Source: Whitmania pigra (lineage: Eukaryota > Annelida > Clitellata > Hirudinida > Haemopidae). Taken from it: 64,000 nucleotides of DNA. The DNA is taken from contig JAJTWR010000479.1 of NCBI GenBank assembly GCA_021613335.1, forward strand, positions 682,001 to 746,000, in the 5' to 3' direction. The translations under genes and the position numbers were made by a program. This document shows, piece by piece, positions 55,996-64,000 of this stretch. Positions within the stretch are counted from its first letter, which is position 1, and the number at the start of each line of letters is the position of its first letter. Below the pieces are notes generated by a model that worked only from the letters and a program-made list of their open reading frames with translations, had not been told where the DNA came from and made no database searches.

Positions 55996-57229
55996 ATGGA
56001 AAATACTGCTGCTGGCAAGAGAAATGTTCTACTTCTGGTTATTGTAGCTGCATTCGGCTATTTTGTAGACATTTATGATTTATTAATTTTTTCTATTATT
56101 CGTATACCCAGTTTAACAGAAATTGGCGTAGCGCCAAGTCGTATACAGGATAAGGGTTTTTTTATCATTAATGTGCAAATGCTTGGGTTGGTACTCGGAG
56201 GGGTTTTATGGGGCATTATTGGCGATAAGTATGGTCGTGTTAAAGCTTTGTTTGGTTCTATTTTGCTCTATTCTTTGGCTAATATAGCCAACGGCTTTGT
56301 TTCTTCGGTAAATAATTATGCTTTAATCAGGTTTATTGCTGGTATTGGTCTTGCCGGCGAACTAGGGGTAGGCATTACATTGGTTACTGAAACCATGAGT
56401 AAAGCAAAACGCGGATACGGCGCTATGATTGTTGTTGGCATAGGTTTTTTAGGAGCAGGCGCTGCGGCAATTATAGCCCAACATTTCAGTTGGCGAATTT
56501 CTTACTTTGTGGGCGGGGGATTAGGTTTATTATTATTGGGTATGCGTATGAGTATTTTCGAGTCCGGCTTGTTTAAGCATATTTTAAAAAACAAGGTGCC
56601 AAGAGGCAATGTATTAACCATAATTAATAACAGAGAACATTTTGTTAAATATCTGAATTGTATATTAATTGGTATTCCGCTTTGGTTTGTGGTGGGTATT
56701 TTAGTTACCTTTTCGCCTGAGTTTGGCAAAGCCTTAGGAGCGGTAGAACCTTTGGATGCGGGTATCGGAGTTATGTATACTTACTTTGGTATAACTATTG
56801 GCAGCATTGCGTGCTGTTTTTTAACCCAGATTATGAAATCGAGAAAGAAAGTCATTTTAATTTTTCATACTATATCTGCTATTAGCGTAGCTTTTTATCT
56901 TACAAGTTTCGGCTTAAATAATGCCAAGTTTATTTATTATGTTTATTTATGGGGTTTGGCGCGGGTTATTTTGCTATTTTATAACCATTTCCGCTGAGCA
57001 ATTTGGCACCAATATACGAGCCACTGTAGCTACCACCGCTCCAAATTTTGTACGCGTTTCTCTTATCCCGATCACAGTTATATATCAGTTTTTCTCAAAA
57101 GGATACGGCGTTATTGTTGCGGCGTATATTGTAATGGCTATTCTTACCGTTATTGCTATGATGTCTACTCTTCTGCTTAATGAAAGTTTTGATAAGGATT
57201 TGGATTATATTGAAGAAAATGATGTTTAA
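55996..57229 (+). pseudogene. major facilitator superfamily transporter, one frameshift
   Basis: The first frame (55996 to about 56985) covers about ten membrane segments with the MFS loop WGIIGDKYGRVKALFGS. It then shifts, and the end continues in the frame ending at 57229 as FITISAEQFGTNIRATVATTA and a last membrane segment, ending YIEENDV. One base change near 56985 separates the parts. The protein resembles organic-anion/sugar-type MFS carriers; the substrate is unknown. A strong palindrome lies upstream. Confidence 0.8.
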
Positions 57230-57342
57230 GTCGTTTGGCAAGGTGTTTTCTAATATATAATGGAGGTAAAAAAGCGATATGTCAAGATTGTGAGAGAGGA
57301 TATGACAAATATAAAATAGTTTTTTTTTAAAATTTTCCAAAA

Positions 57343-58257
57343 TTAAGCGCATAATTTTTTTACTGCTTGGCAAGGGGTTTGTACTTTTAATTCTTTTAAA
57401 CAGGCCTCCGTGTTGTTTGTCGGTATTATAGGTTTCTAAAAACAGGATTAAATCACGGCGCAAATCCTGGTTGCTTTTATAGGTTATGCTTTTTAGGGTA
57501 GCTTGTTTTTTTTTTCCGTTAGCTCTTTCCACTAATCCGTTTGTTTGGGGGCAATAGGGTTTTGTTGTGCGGTGTCGTATTGCGTGTTGTTTGCAAAAGG
57601 TCGTCAGTAGGCTGTCTTTACAAACTCCGCTAAAGTTTGGCGGCTTGACGAGTCTATTGGAAAACTCTAATCCGTTGTCAGTAAGTACGTTGTTTATCGG
57701 GAAGGGAAAAGCTCGCAAGCATTCTTTCATAAAATCAAGGGTAGCGGTTTGTTTCTGTTGGTCGTACAGTTTATAGCGCATATATCTGGTTGCCCTGTCT
57801 ATGGCAACATAAAGAAACGCTTTTTTATTCTTTTGGCCTATAACGGGCATTTGGGTAACGTCCATATGAATAAAGCCGGGCGCATATTTTTTAAAAACGC
57901 CATGAGTTGGCTTTGGCCGCTGTTTTTTGTTTATGCCGTTTCGCTTCAGGAGATAGTAGACGTGGTGCGGGAAAATTTTTTATTAAACTTTTTGGAAACA
58001 ATCGCTATCACTTCGTCTAAGCCTTTAAATCCGTCGAGCCGGGCGGCTATTATTGCCTGCTGTTCATCTTGGGTTAGGGCGTAGCGTTTTGTTTTGGGGG
58101 CGTGGCTTCGGTCAAACACATCTGTCCGCCGGCGCCATTTGGTTTACCGTGTGGGTTGTATTCCATACAGGTCGGCAAGTTGTTTGTTAGATAGCTCAGA
58201 GGCGCGAATTTCAGCGCGGATGTGCGCATTGGTTTTAGCGTTAAGGTGATATTTCAT
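57343..58257 (-). pseudogene. IS481-family transposase, multiply frameshifted
   Basis: ATG 58257 opens MKYHLNAKTNAHIRAEI with a Trp/Lys-type HTH, then KTKRYALTQDEQQAIIAARL. The DDE core is seen as D in MDVTQMPVIG, D in LTDNGLEFSN and E in NGLVERANGKK. Frameshifts occur near 58150, 57960-57880 and 57420; the true end is ELKVQTPCQAVKKLCA at 57343. Terminal repeats were not resolved. The element sits just after the MFS gene and before the rolling-circle element. Confidence 0.85.
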
Positions 58258-58396
58258 TTGGTTTTGTTTAGTATCATGACTACTATGCAATTATGCAAAG
58301 CATTTTTCATTTTTGCAACCTTAAAAACATAATTTTTTGGCATTAACTTTGATTGTTTTTTAATTGTTACAAACCCATGTCTTGATACGCCAACAA

Positions 58397-58530
58397 ATGA
58401 AAAAAACATGCTTAACCCTTCTTGCCGCTCTGGCAATCTGCCTAAGCGCTAACGCTCAAAAAGTTTATACTGGAGACCTATCATTTTACCAAAACAAAAG
58501 AAAGGCGTTTGCGGATAGGGTAATTTCCAC
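58397..58530 (+). pseudogene. secreted protein, 5' fragment only
   Basis: ATG 58397 begins a clean signal peptide, MKKTCLTLLAALAICLSANA, then QKVYTGDLSFYQNKRKAF. After about 45 codons the sequence changes character (GC-rich, apparently antisense element DNA), so the gene is cut by a junction. GDLSF after the signal peptide is seen in some Bacteroidota secreted proteins; no function can be given. Confidence 0.5.
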
Positions 58531-58893
58531 AAACCCGAGCGGGTCTATGCCCTTAAAATCTTGCGGGGCTATGCCTTCAGGGTCGGGGTTTGCGCGCCGA
58601 GTGGGCCGTCCGGGTCTACAGGGTCGTCGGTTTTTCCGGTAATGTAGGCGAACTTGCGCTACAACCTGCTCGGTTAGCAGCACGGTTGAGGATGTTTTAT
58701 ATCCATAGCGGCGGCCGAGCTGGGGGAATTGTTTGGGGGCTCTATAATCTCAAGGGCGATGATCGCCTTTTTTGGCTTCAAAACGCATGTGGAACCGCTT
58801 GCGCCCTGTCGTTGGCGTAAAACTGCCCTGCCTGATCGAAGGTTTTATATCATTCCGTGGGATTTTTTCTGCCTCGTCCTGGCTTATGAGGCT
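58531..58893. other. degenerate element DNA
   Basis: GC-rich like the rolling-circle element. Minus-strand fragments such as YITGKTDDPVDPDGPLGAQT are interrupted by stops in all frames. It probably belongs to element genes downstream of the HTH gene in the ancestral form. No intact gene. Confidence 0.45.
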
Positions 58894-59073
58894 TTAAAAA
58901 CACCGTAAAACCGAATTGGTCGGGTTTAAGATACGTACCGAAACGTACAACTTCCCCTCGTTCCAATTGAAGCCTGCGGGAAGAATGCGCAATTTTTCCG
59001 CGTCCGAACCCTTTTTGATAAAGCTCATCGCGATCAGCGCCGCCCCTGCCAGAAGTATCCAGTTTACGTCCAT
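58894..59073 (-). CDS. small membrane protein of the element, probably truncated
   Basis: 59 residues from ATG 59073: a membrane segment (VNWILLAGAALIAMSFI) then GSDAEKLRILPAGFNWNEGKLYVSVRILNPTNS, which resembles the first strands of a LEA14/WHy-like domain (ILNPT.S). It stops early, and following sequence in other frames suggests a frameshift. Its orientation matches the element genes at 59185-63027. Confidence 0.45.
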   Translation of the reverse strand: MDVNWILLAGAALIAMSFIKKGSDAEKLRILPAGFNWNEGKLYVSVRILNPTNSVLRCF

Positions 59074-59118
59074 TAAACTAAAATAAATAGTTTACAACAG
59101 CCATAGTGAGTTATTGTA

Positions 59119-59190
59119 GGATATTGTAGGATTGGCGAGCTTAAAAAGCAAGAGCTATGGCAGGATATTGTAGCATTGGCCAGCTTAAAA
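59119..59190. repeat. two imperfect 28-bp direct repeats
   Basis: GGATATTGTAGGATTGGCGA...TTAAAA (59119-59146) and GGATATTGTAGCATTGGCCA...TTAAAA (59163-59190) differ at two positions and are 44 bp apart. They lie just downstream of the HTH gene stop and are iteron-like. They are absent from the left copy. Confidence 0.6.
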
Positions 59191-59397
59191 TAACTGCGCG
59201 GCAGGCTCGCCGTAATATCCGTAAAAAATTTCCACCTGTTTTGCGCTTAGCTTTTTGGCGCCTTTCTTTAGGTTTAATAATAAGGCAATATGGTCGCGCC
59301 AGCGGTAAATGGTATTTACGTGTACGTCGTATTCGACGGCAAGGGTCTTAAATCCTTTTGCCGTCTTTTTAACGCTTCGGTTAGCGTTTACATTCAT
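59185..59397 (-). CDS. helix-turn-helix protein (right-copy version)
   Basis: 70 residues. FKTLAVEYDVHVNTIYRWRDHI is a homeodomain-like HTH, followed by KKLSAKQVEIFYGYYGEP, a layout common in Bacteroidota phage and mobile-element regulators. It takes the place of the unrelated HTH gene at 13134 in the left copy. Confidence 0.7.
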   Translation of the reverse strand: MNVNANRSVKKTAKGFKTLAVEYDVHVNTIYRWRDHIALLLNLKKGAKKLSAKQVEIFYGYYGEPAAQLF

Positions 59398-59427
59398 TTT
59401 TTTGCTTGTTTTTTGCTTGTTTTTTGC

Positions 59428-59904
59428 CTAGGTTAGGTATTCTGCGGGATTTACCTTTACCCCGTCCTTATTGGTAAGGGTAAAATGCAGGTGAGGGCCG
59501 GTAGACAGTCCTGAATTTCCCGAAAGGCCTACCGTGCCGCCGGCTTTTACCGCCCGCCCGGGATAAAGATCGGCGGATTGCAGGTGCGCGTAGCCGGTGG
59601 AGTAGCCGTTGTCGTGCTTGATAATTACTTGAAGCCCTCCCGGCGGGCGGCGGTTAACCGATAGAACGCGCCCTTGGAAAGGACAAACAACAGGCGTGCC
59701 TTGGGGGCAGGCGATGTCAATGCCGTTATGAAACTCGCTTTTTTGAGTTATGGGATGTATCCGATAGCCAAAAGGCGAACTTACCCGACCGGGAACGGGC
59801 TGCTTAAATTTTGGCTTTTTATTCTTAGCGCTTATTATCGCCGCCCCCGCTCCTACGGCTAGTAGAGCAGCGGGAACCCATTGTAATAAATCTATTGCCT
59901 CCAT
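59428..59904 (-). CDS. membrane-anchored M23 zinc endopeptidase, second copy
   Basis: 158 residues, identical in protein sequence to the gene at 12616-13092: N-terminal membrane segment and complete zinc site (H59, D63, H107, HxH 138-140). The identity contrasts with the damage in neighbouring rep copies and indicates very recent duplication, gene conversion or selection. Confidence 0.9.
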   Translation of the reverse strand: MEAIDLLQWVPAALLAVGAGAAIISAKNKKPKFKQPVPGRVSSPFGYRIHPITQKSEFHNGIDIACPQGTPVVCPFQGRVLSVNRRPPGGLQVIIKHDNGYSTGYAHLQSADLYPGRAVKAGGTVGLSGNSGLSTGPHLHFTLTNKDGVKVNPAEYLT

Positions 59905-59917
59905 GTCGTTTGTTTTT

Positions 59918-60255
59918 TTAAATTCTTAAGGCGCATCCCGAGCGCCCAAAACCAAAACTCTCTAATGCGTCTTCAACGGTGATTTTATTGGCCGCCACGC
60001 TCATCAGATAATATCTTCCCCGGTCTAAATCAGCGGTCAATTATCTAAATCAGCCCGGTTTGATTCCCAAACCGATCGCTCTACAATAATTAAGCGTTTG
60101 CTCAAAGCCTCATTCTTTTCCTTTTCGCTCATCCTGTCCCATTCTTGTTTAGAGATGTTCATTTCCGACAACCAAACCCTTGCAATAGCCTCGGTCGCAT
60201 TTGCCAATAGGCCTACTTTTATTTCCATAACTTTTTTATTTAGATTGTTTTTCAT
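59918..60255 (-). pseudogene. rep-coupled small protein, frameshifted copy
   Basis: It corresponds to 12264-12602. The ATG overlaps the rep stop (TAATG). One A is missing near 60044, giving GAT AAT TGA, so the frame ends after 72 codons; the remaining sequence is present in another frame to 59918. Confidence 0.75.
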
Positions 60256-61694
60256 TAATTTAAAAATGCTTTTGCCTGCCTGCCGGGTTCGCTTTGGGCC
60301 AACTGCTCCCGTAAGTACTTTTGAAAGCTTGCCCAGGTAAGTATTTCCTCCAGTCGGTCCCTAAAGAGTTTTTTAAGGATTTCTTTTAGGCCAAACCCTT
60401 CCCTTACCTCTAAGAACGACCTGACTGAATAGAGCGCAGGCGCGTAGGGGTCGGGGTCGTTCTTAGGCCTGTGTTTTAGCGTTTCGGGTTTGCCTATTAC
60501 GTATTTATACTCTCCCGGCATCGCCAGCTCGCCGCTATAAGGGTTTAGAATTTGCACGCCCTCGACCGAGCCCATAATTTCTTCCTCGATTTCTTCCTCG
60601 CTTTGGCGGGTATGCTCGGTTTGGAGCCTGTTAAAATTAAGTTCTTTCTCTCTGTAAAACGCCCCGTAACGGCTGTACAGGCGCATGCCTTTGGCGTTGT
60701 TTAAAATATCGACAATAAGATCGCAATCATAGCTCCCCGCTTTCTTTATCGCGTCGTTTTTGAAATGGTATTTTATGCATTCCATCACCCCGTGCAGGTA
60801 TTCCTGCAGCCTTTGGGTTTGATCGGCAGGACGGTCGGGGCGGTCTATATAAAATTTTTTCTTTACCCAAATGTTGCGATAGTCGCCTGTTTTTTCGTCC
60901 CAAAGGCATCTTAGCTCCTGCTCGAATTGCCCGTTAGGTTTCCTTTTAAAAAAATAAAGCGTTTGATAGTGGATAAAAGTCGCGCCGGTTATCGCTTTCC
61001 ACTCGGTTAAAATAGCTTCCCGCGCTTGGTTAATCGTATAACAAGGATGCTGAAAAACAAGGCTGTGAATATGGATGTGCAGCCCGTTTTGGCCGTTTCC
61101 TTTTTTTATTTCTACTCCGTACTCCCCGGCATAAACGTATTTTTTCCATGCCGGGCTTTTGCGCAGGAGGTTGAAGGCGGCTATGATTTCCCTGGCGTAA
61201 AACAGCCGGCCCCGGTATAAACCCTCGGGGTGGGGAACGGTAAGGGTTAAATGGGCGGCAAGGTATTGGTTATGGATGTCGCTTTTTTGCAAGTATTGGC
61301 GGTAAATCTTGCGAATGAGCTGCGATTTGCGGTAGTTCCAAACCGGATCTAAGCGGTGTTTGCTGTACTGGCAGGCTAGTATTTGGGTTTTGGCGGGCTT
61401 GCCCTGTTGCTGAAACAAGGCGTAAACCGCTTTGCTGGATCGGCAGAGGTCGTAGCGCATTTTTATCAACTTGCCAAGCTCCTGCTCAATGTCCGGGCCG
61501 TAATCGGGGTATTTTAGTATCGTTTCTTTTTTTGCTTTATACTCCGGGTAGAAACGCGGCAGGGTTATATCGTAGCGGTCTAGATAGTCGTCTATGGCGT
61601 TTATCATCTCTACGGCATTGCGGCGGTACCAGCTTATTTTGCTGCTATGCTTGTTGTTCTGTCCTACGTTAGGACTTTGGGGGGCTTGTCGCAT
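60255..61694 (-). CDS. Rep_1-family HUH rolling-circle replication initiator, intact
   Basis: 479 residues from ATG 61694; an in-frame TTG at 61736 would give 493, and the numbering here uses the longer form. Motif I HLTLTV is at 162-167, motif II H220-I-H222-I-H224 binds the metal, and motif III E319-C-I-K-Y323-H-F-K has E-x3-Y as in pC194 Rep, where Tyr nicks and Glu ends replication. It would nick the origin just upstream (61770-61800). The stop overlaps the next ATG. It is the functional version of the three broken left copies. Confidence 0.88.
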   Translation of the reverse strand: MRQAPQSPNVGQNNKHSSKISWYRRNAVEMINAIDDYLDRYDITLPRFYPEYKAKKETILKYPDYGPDIEQELGKLIKMRYDLCRSSKAVYALFQQQGKPAKTQILACQYSKHRLDPVWNYRKSQLIRKIYRQYLQKSDIHNQYLAAHLTLTVPHPEGLYRGRLFYAREIIAAFNLLRKSPAWKKYVYAGEYGVEIKKGNGQNGLHIHIHSLVFQHPCYTINQAREAILTEWKAITGATFIHYQTLYFFKRKPNGQFEQELRCLWDEKTGDYRNIWVKKKFYIDRPDRPADQTQRLQEYLHGVMECIKYHFKNDAIKKAGSYDCDLIVDILNNAKGMRLYSRYGAFYREKELNFNRLQTEHTRQSEEEIEEEIMGSVEGVQILNPYSGELAMPGEYKYVIGKPETLKHRPKNDPDPYAPALYSVRSFLEVREGFGLKEILKKLFRDRLEEILTWASFQKYLREQLAQSEPGRQAKAFLN

Positions 61695-61769
61695 TTTTTG
61701 TTTTTTTTGGCTTCCGGCGTTCTGAGAGCCTCTCAAGGGCTGTCTGAACGCGGGCTTTTCCAGTTGTTT

Positions 61770-61800
61770 CTTATATTATCGAGGAAGGCCAAAACGGCCT
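61770..61800 (-). other. candidate double-strand origin of the rolling-circle element (right)
   Basis: On the minus strand the hairpin AGGCC-GTTTT-GGCCT (61800-61786) is followed by TTCCTCGATAATATAAG, with GATAATA starting at 61780. The layout is the same as at 7833-7863. The distance to the rep start is about 85 bases, as in many rolling-circle plasmids with the origin next to rep. Confidence 0.5.
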
Positions 61801-61904
61801 AAAAGTCGTTAAAAAATTAGTTCGTCTTTGGACAGGCCTCTGCGGATGGTTTGGTTAAATCTCCGTAGTTGGCAGCCCACAGTCGCCCTACCGTGGCGAT
61901 GTCT

Positions 61905-62237
61905 TTAACAATCTGCCGCGCGGTTTTGGCGTCTTGGCAAGCGCTGTTTTTTGCTTGGGGGCAATCTGTTTTCAAGCAGCTCAATAAGGGGCTGTTCTTT
62001 GTAGCGTTTTTGTTCTTTTAAAAGGGTCTCTACCGTTCGGAAAAAGGGACGTTCTACATTAGCCGTCTGTAACCATTTTTGCAGCCCGCTCATTATCGCG
62101 TTTAAACAGGCGATTATTTCCTTGCGCTTGGCAAAAGAAAGGCTTTGGTGTTCGGTTCTGCTGGTACGGTTACCGTTGTCGGTAATGGTAAGAATGTAGC
62201 TAAAGGAAAACAGCTCTTGTTTAATGTTGCTTTTCAT
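61905..62237 (-). pseudogene. small element protein, frameshifted near its end
   Basis: Starts MKSNIKQELFSFSYILTITD and is helical in the middle (SFAKRKEIIACLNAIMSGLQKW). The present 110-codon frame ends RLPRRQNRAADC, but the tail conserved in the left copy (QDAKTARQIVKDI...) follows in another frame to about 61816, so one base has been lost or gained near 61940. The function is unknown. It lies between the paralogue pair and the origin. Confidence 0.55.
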
Positions 62238-62259
62238 TGCGGGGTTTTTTTATTCAGGT

Positions 62260-62664
62260 TCACAGCTTGCCCAACCCTTTATTATATTCAACCATAAAGT
62301 AGGTTATCCCTAAGATTTTTTTCGTGTCCTGGTCGGCAGGGTAGCGGTAAAGATGCAAAGGCCCTTCGGGCGCAGCAGGGCAGGTAAGAAGCTTGCTTAG
62401 GTAAACTTGGCAGGAAAGTATAAAATTCGTAAGGATTTCAATGGTTTTGCCCTTGACCTTCAGCCCGTATGCGGTTGCTTTTGGATGAGACCCGTATTTT
62501 TCTAGATCCTGTTTGAGGTAGGCAAGAAGCGCCTTAGCCTGCGCTAAATGATATCGGTATTCGCCTTGTTCTATGATAACAGCGTTTCTGCTCCTTAAAG
62601 TTTGGCCGTTTTGAGCCCTCAAGGGTTGAGCGTTAAGCCACTCTAGGTTTTGTGGAGTTTCCAT
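62260..62664 (-). CDS. element protein of unknown function, 134 aa, right copy
   Basis: Counterpart of 7252-7656 with two amino-acid changes visible (EYRYHL for EYQYHL; LLTCPAAP for LLTRPAAP). It keeps the unique N-terminal extension METPQNLEWLNAQ. The open frame is preserved in both copies, which supports it being a real gene. Confidence 0.7.
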   Translation of the reverse strand: METPQNLEWLNAQPLRAQNGQTLRSRNAVIIEQGEYRYHLAQAKALLAYLKQDLEKYGSHPKATAYGLKVKGKTIEILTNFILSCQVYLSKLLTCPAAPEGPLHLYRYPADQDTKKILGITYFMVEYNKGLGKL

Positions 62665-62670
62665 ATCTTA

Positions 62671-63027
62671 TCAAATTAAGTTTTCAGCTTTCAGCTTGTC
62701 CAACCCTTCATCATATTCAGCCAAGCCCTTATAATATTTAACCATAAGGTAGTTTGCGCCAAACATTTTTTTCATGTCCTGGTCGGTAGGGTAGTGGTAA
62801 AGATGCAAAGGCCCTGAGGGCAAAGGAGGACAGGCAAGGAGCTCGCCTATGTAGACTTGGCAGGAAAGTATAAAATTCGTAAGGATTTCAATGGTTTTGC
62901 CCTTGACCTTCAGCCCGTATGCGGTTGCTTTTGGATGAGATCCGTATTTTTCTAGATCCTGTTTGAGGTAGGCAAGAAGCGCCTTAGCCTGCGCTAAATG
63001 GTATCGGTATTCGCCTTGTTCTATCAT
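62671..63027 (-). CDS. element protein of unknown function, 118 aa, right copy
   Basis: Counterpart of 6889-7245. The segment ILTNFILSCQVYIGELLACPPLPSG differs from the left copy (ILTSFIVSCQVYLSELL), whereas part of it equals the 134-aa paralogue, as expected from gene conversion between the two. It is the first gene inside the element border at 63070. Confidence 0.7.
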   Translation of the reverse strand: MIEQGEYRYHLAQAKALLAYLKQDLEKYGSHPKATAYGLKVKGKTIEILTNFILSCQVYIGELLACPPLPSGPLHLYHYPTDQDMKKMFGANYLMVKYYKGLAEYDEGLDKLKAENLI

Positions 63028-63090
63028 AAAAGAGTTTTTTTACTCTCTTACAATCAACTTGAACTTAACACTTATGGTTTACCATATAGA

Positions 63091-63219
63091 TTAATCTCCT
63101 CTATCTGTGTCACCACTGTCAGAGTCCCAAGTCTTCCCAGTAGTATGGGCAGAAGATGAGTTACAAGTAGCTGAACCTGCTTTAATAGCACTCATTTCAG
63201 CAACTGACAATTTTTGCAT
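63091..63219 (-). CDS. RiPP-like precursor peptide, 42 aa
   Basis: ATG 63219 to TAA 63091. The N-terminal part MQKLSVAEMSAIKAG fits the GG-type leader pattern of Bacteroidota peptides (LS..EM..I.(A/G)G), and the predicted core SATCNSSSAHTTGKTW with an acidic tail DSDSGDTDRGD is rich in Ser/Thr/Asp. It lies between the outer-membrane barrel gene (same strand, upstream) and the element border. No modifying enzyme is inside the window. It is too short to prove coding by itself. Confidence 0.45.
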   Translation of the reverse strand: MQKLSVAEMSAIKAGSATCNSSSAHTTGKTWDSDSGDTDRGD

Positions 63220-63318
63220 TGAAAATTATTTAATTTCATGTTACAAATTTTGTGTGTTAATATTATGCTTTCTTTTCTTGGGCATAGCCTCTTCCCAATA
63301 TATTTACCTAATTATAAT

Positions 63319-64000
63319 TTACTTACCACCTCTGTTTTTATCTTTATTCTTGGTATCTCTATATATTCCATTTACTTTTTTGTTTCCAAAATTGTAACTG
63401 ACAGAAAAAAATATTCCTTTATTATGAGTATCATTGTATTGCGAATAATGAAATGTATCGTATTGTTTTTCAGATTTGTTAATATTTTGTCTAAAAATAT
63501 CATTAATATAAAGATTAAATACCAAATCATTATTAAGAAACATTTGTTTAAAATTAATATCAAATCTAGCTTGGTTCTTAGCAGTGTAGTCGCTTATATT
63601 GTGCTTTAGAGGGGAGATAATTAGTATAACTTAACTCTAATAGACTTGTTTTAGCTTTATTAAGTTTTATAGAGTTTCTTAAAGAAAAACTACCTCCAAG
63701 ACCTTTTATTTCTTGTACGCTTTTTTGTGAAGTGAGGTCTGTATAATAACCTTCTGCATTTATATACAATGAATTCCATTTTAAAATACTCCATGTATAA
63801 CTACCAATTAATCCTATTTTTTTTTGGGTATAATTGTTTACAGGATGTACAACATAGGATTTGTCTGCATTGATTTCATTCAAATAACTAATTCCATCTG
63901 TAATATAATTACCATAAGCAATAAAATTTAGATTATTTTTTAGTGTGTAGCTTAATTCCAAAACATTGGTATAAGTTGGTAGTAAGGATGGATTTCCTGA
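63319..64000 (-). pseudogene. outer-membrane beta-barrel protein, C-terminal part, frameshifted
   Basis: The gene runs in from beyond 64000: GNPSLLPTYTNVLELSYTLK, then alternating-strand sequence (YNYTQ..., LYINAEGYYTDLTSQ) to 63578. Near 63600 the frame shifts and continues ARFDINFKQMFLNNDLVFNL, ending FSVSYNFGNKKVNGIYRD and a basic tail at 63319. This is the C-terminal barrel of the TonB-receptor-like OMP_b-brl_3 type. The N-terminal carboxypeptidase-like and plug parts are outside the window. Confidence 0.7.

Larger units (their letters stand above)
59398..63070 (-). mobile_element. rolling-circle element, right copy (inverted)
   Basis: 3.67 kb, the reverse complement of the left element from GAACTTAACA (63061-63070) to the A-rich repeat at 59398. 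It carries the only intact rep. The two copies face each other across about 46 kb of chromosome, so recombination between them would invert that stretch. The degenerate part 58531-59190 may belong to the same element. Confidence 0.85.

Noticed and set aside
57095..57342. C-terminal extension of the transposase frame (to 57095).
   Set aside because: After a frameshift near 57420 the family ending is in another frame and stops at 57343; the extension is antisense to the MFS gene and has no transposase character.

Overview
The window is bacterial chromosome, and everything points to the phylum Bacteroidota (probably the Sphingobacteriia/Cytophagia side; I would not go below phylum). Evidence: A+T-rich coding sequence, start codons with weak or no Shine-Dalgarno, repeated TAnnTTTG -7 promoter elements, OmpA with thrombospondin-3-type calcium repeats, an outer-membrane beta-barrel C-terminus, and GG-type peptide leaders. 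No rRNA or tRNA gene was seen. One structural RNA, a small SRP RNA, is present.

Layout. 1-5634: sulfate assimilation (cysH partial, cysD, cysN), a broken AI-2E permease, mnmE. 5635-6456: eroded mobile DNA (zinc-ribbon/HTH remnant fused to a helicase remnant). 6846-13133: left copy of a small integrated rolling-circle element whose rep gene is present three times in tandem, all broken. 13134-15142: HTH gene, GC-rich block and prophage remnant A (S24 repressor, adenine-methylase tail). 15324-22340: mntH-mntR, lrp, ung, a thioredoxin-like gene, lysS. 22500-25250: prophage remnant B (same repressor and methylase scraps plus tape-measure and nuclease pieces), then a decayed RiPP-like peptide gene. 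25312-53405: housekeeping DNA: glycosyltransferase-lysA, lysC, pgm, tal, SRP RNA, gltBD, ompA, trmH, a lipid-linked sugar cluster, yigZ-eamA-ribD, prmC, xerD, aroQ, cell-envelope genes, corA. 53406-58257: a pseudouridine synthase remnant, a MATE pump, an AlbA_2-like fragment, a DUF4442 gene, a frameshifted MFS gene, a dead IS481 transposase. 58397-63070: second, inverted copy of the rolling-circle element with one intact rep. 63091-64000: a RiPP-like precursor peptide and the C-terminal part of an outer-membrane barrel.

The main accessory system is the inverted pair of ~3.7 kb elements. Each codes for two related small proteins of unknown function, a third small protein, a Rep_1-type HUH initiator, a small coupled ORF, a membrane-anchored M23 peptidase and an HTH protein. 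The intact Rep has all three family motifs, including E-x3-Y as in pC194 Rep. In the left copy the rep triplication joins at a sequence resembling the pC194/pUB110 nick site, which suggests that Rep itself made the array. Rep, a cell-wall hydrolase and small membrane proteins together suggest an ssDNA phage, satellite or plasmid of an undescribed kind.

Single-base frameshifts are common both in mobile DNA and in some host genes (AI-2E permease, MFS, beta-barrel). Either the genome is eroding or some are sequencing errors; the sequence alone does not decide this.
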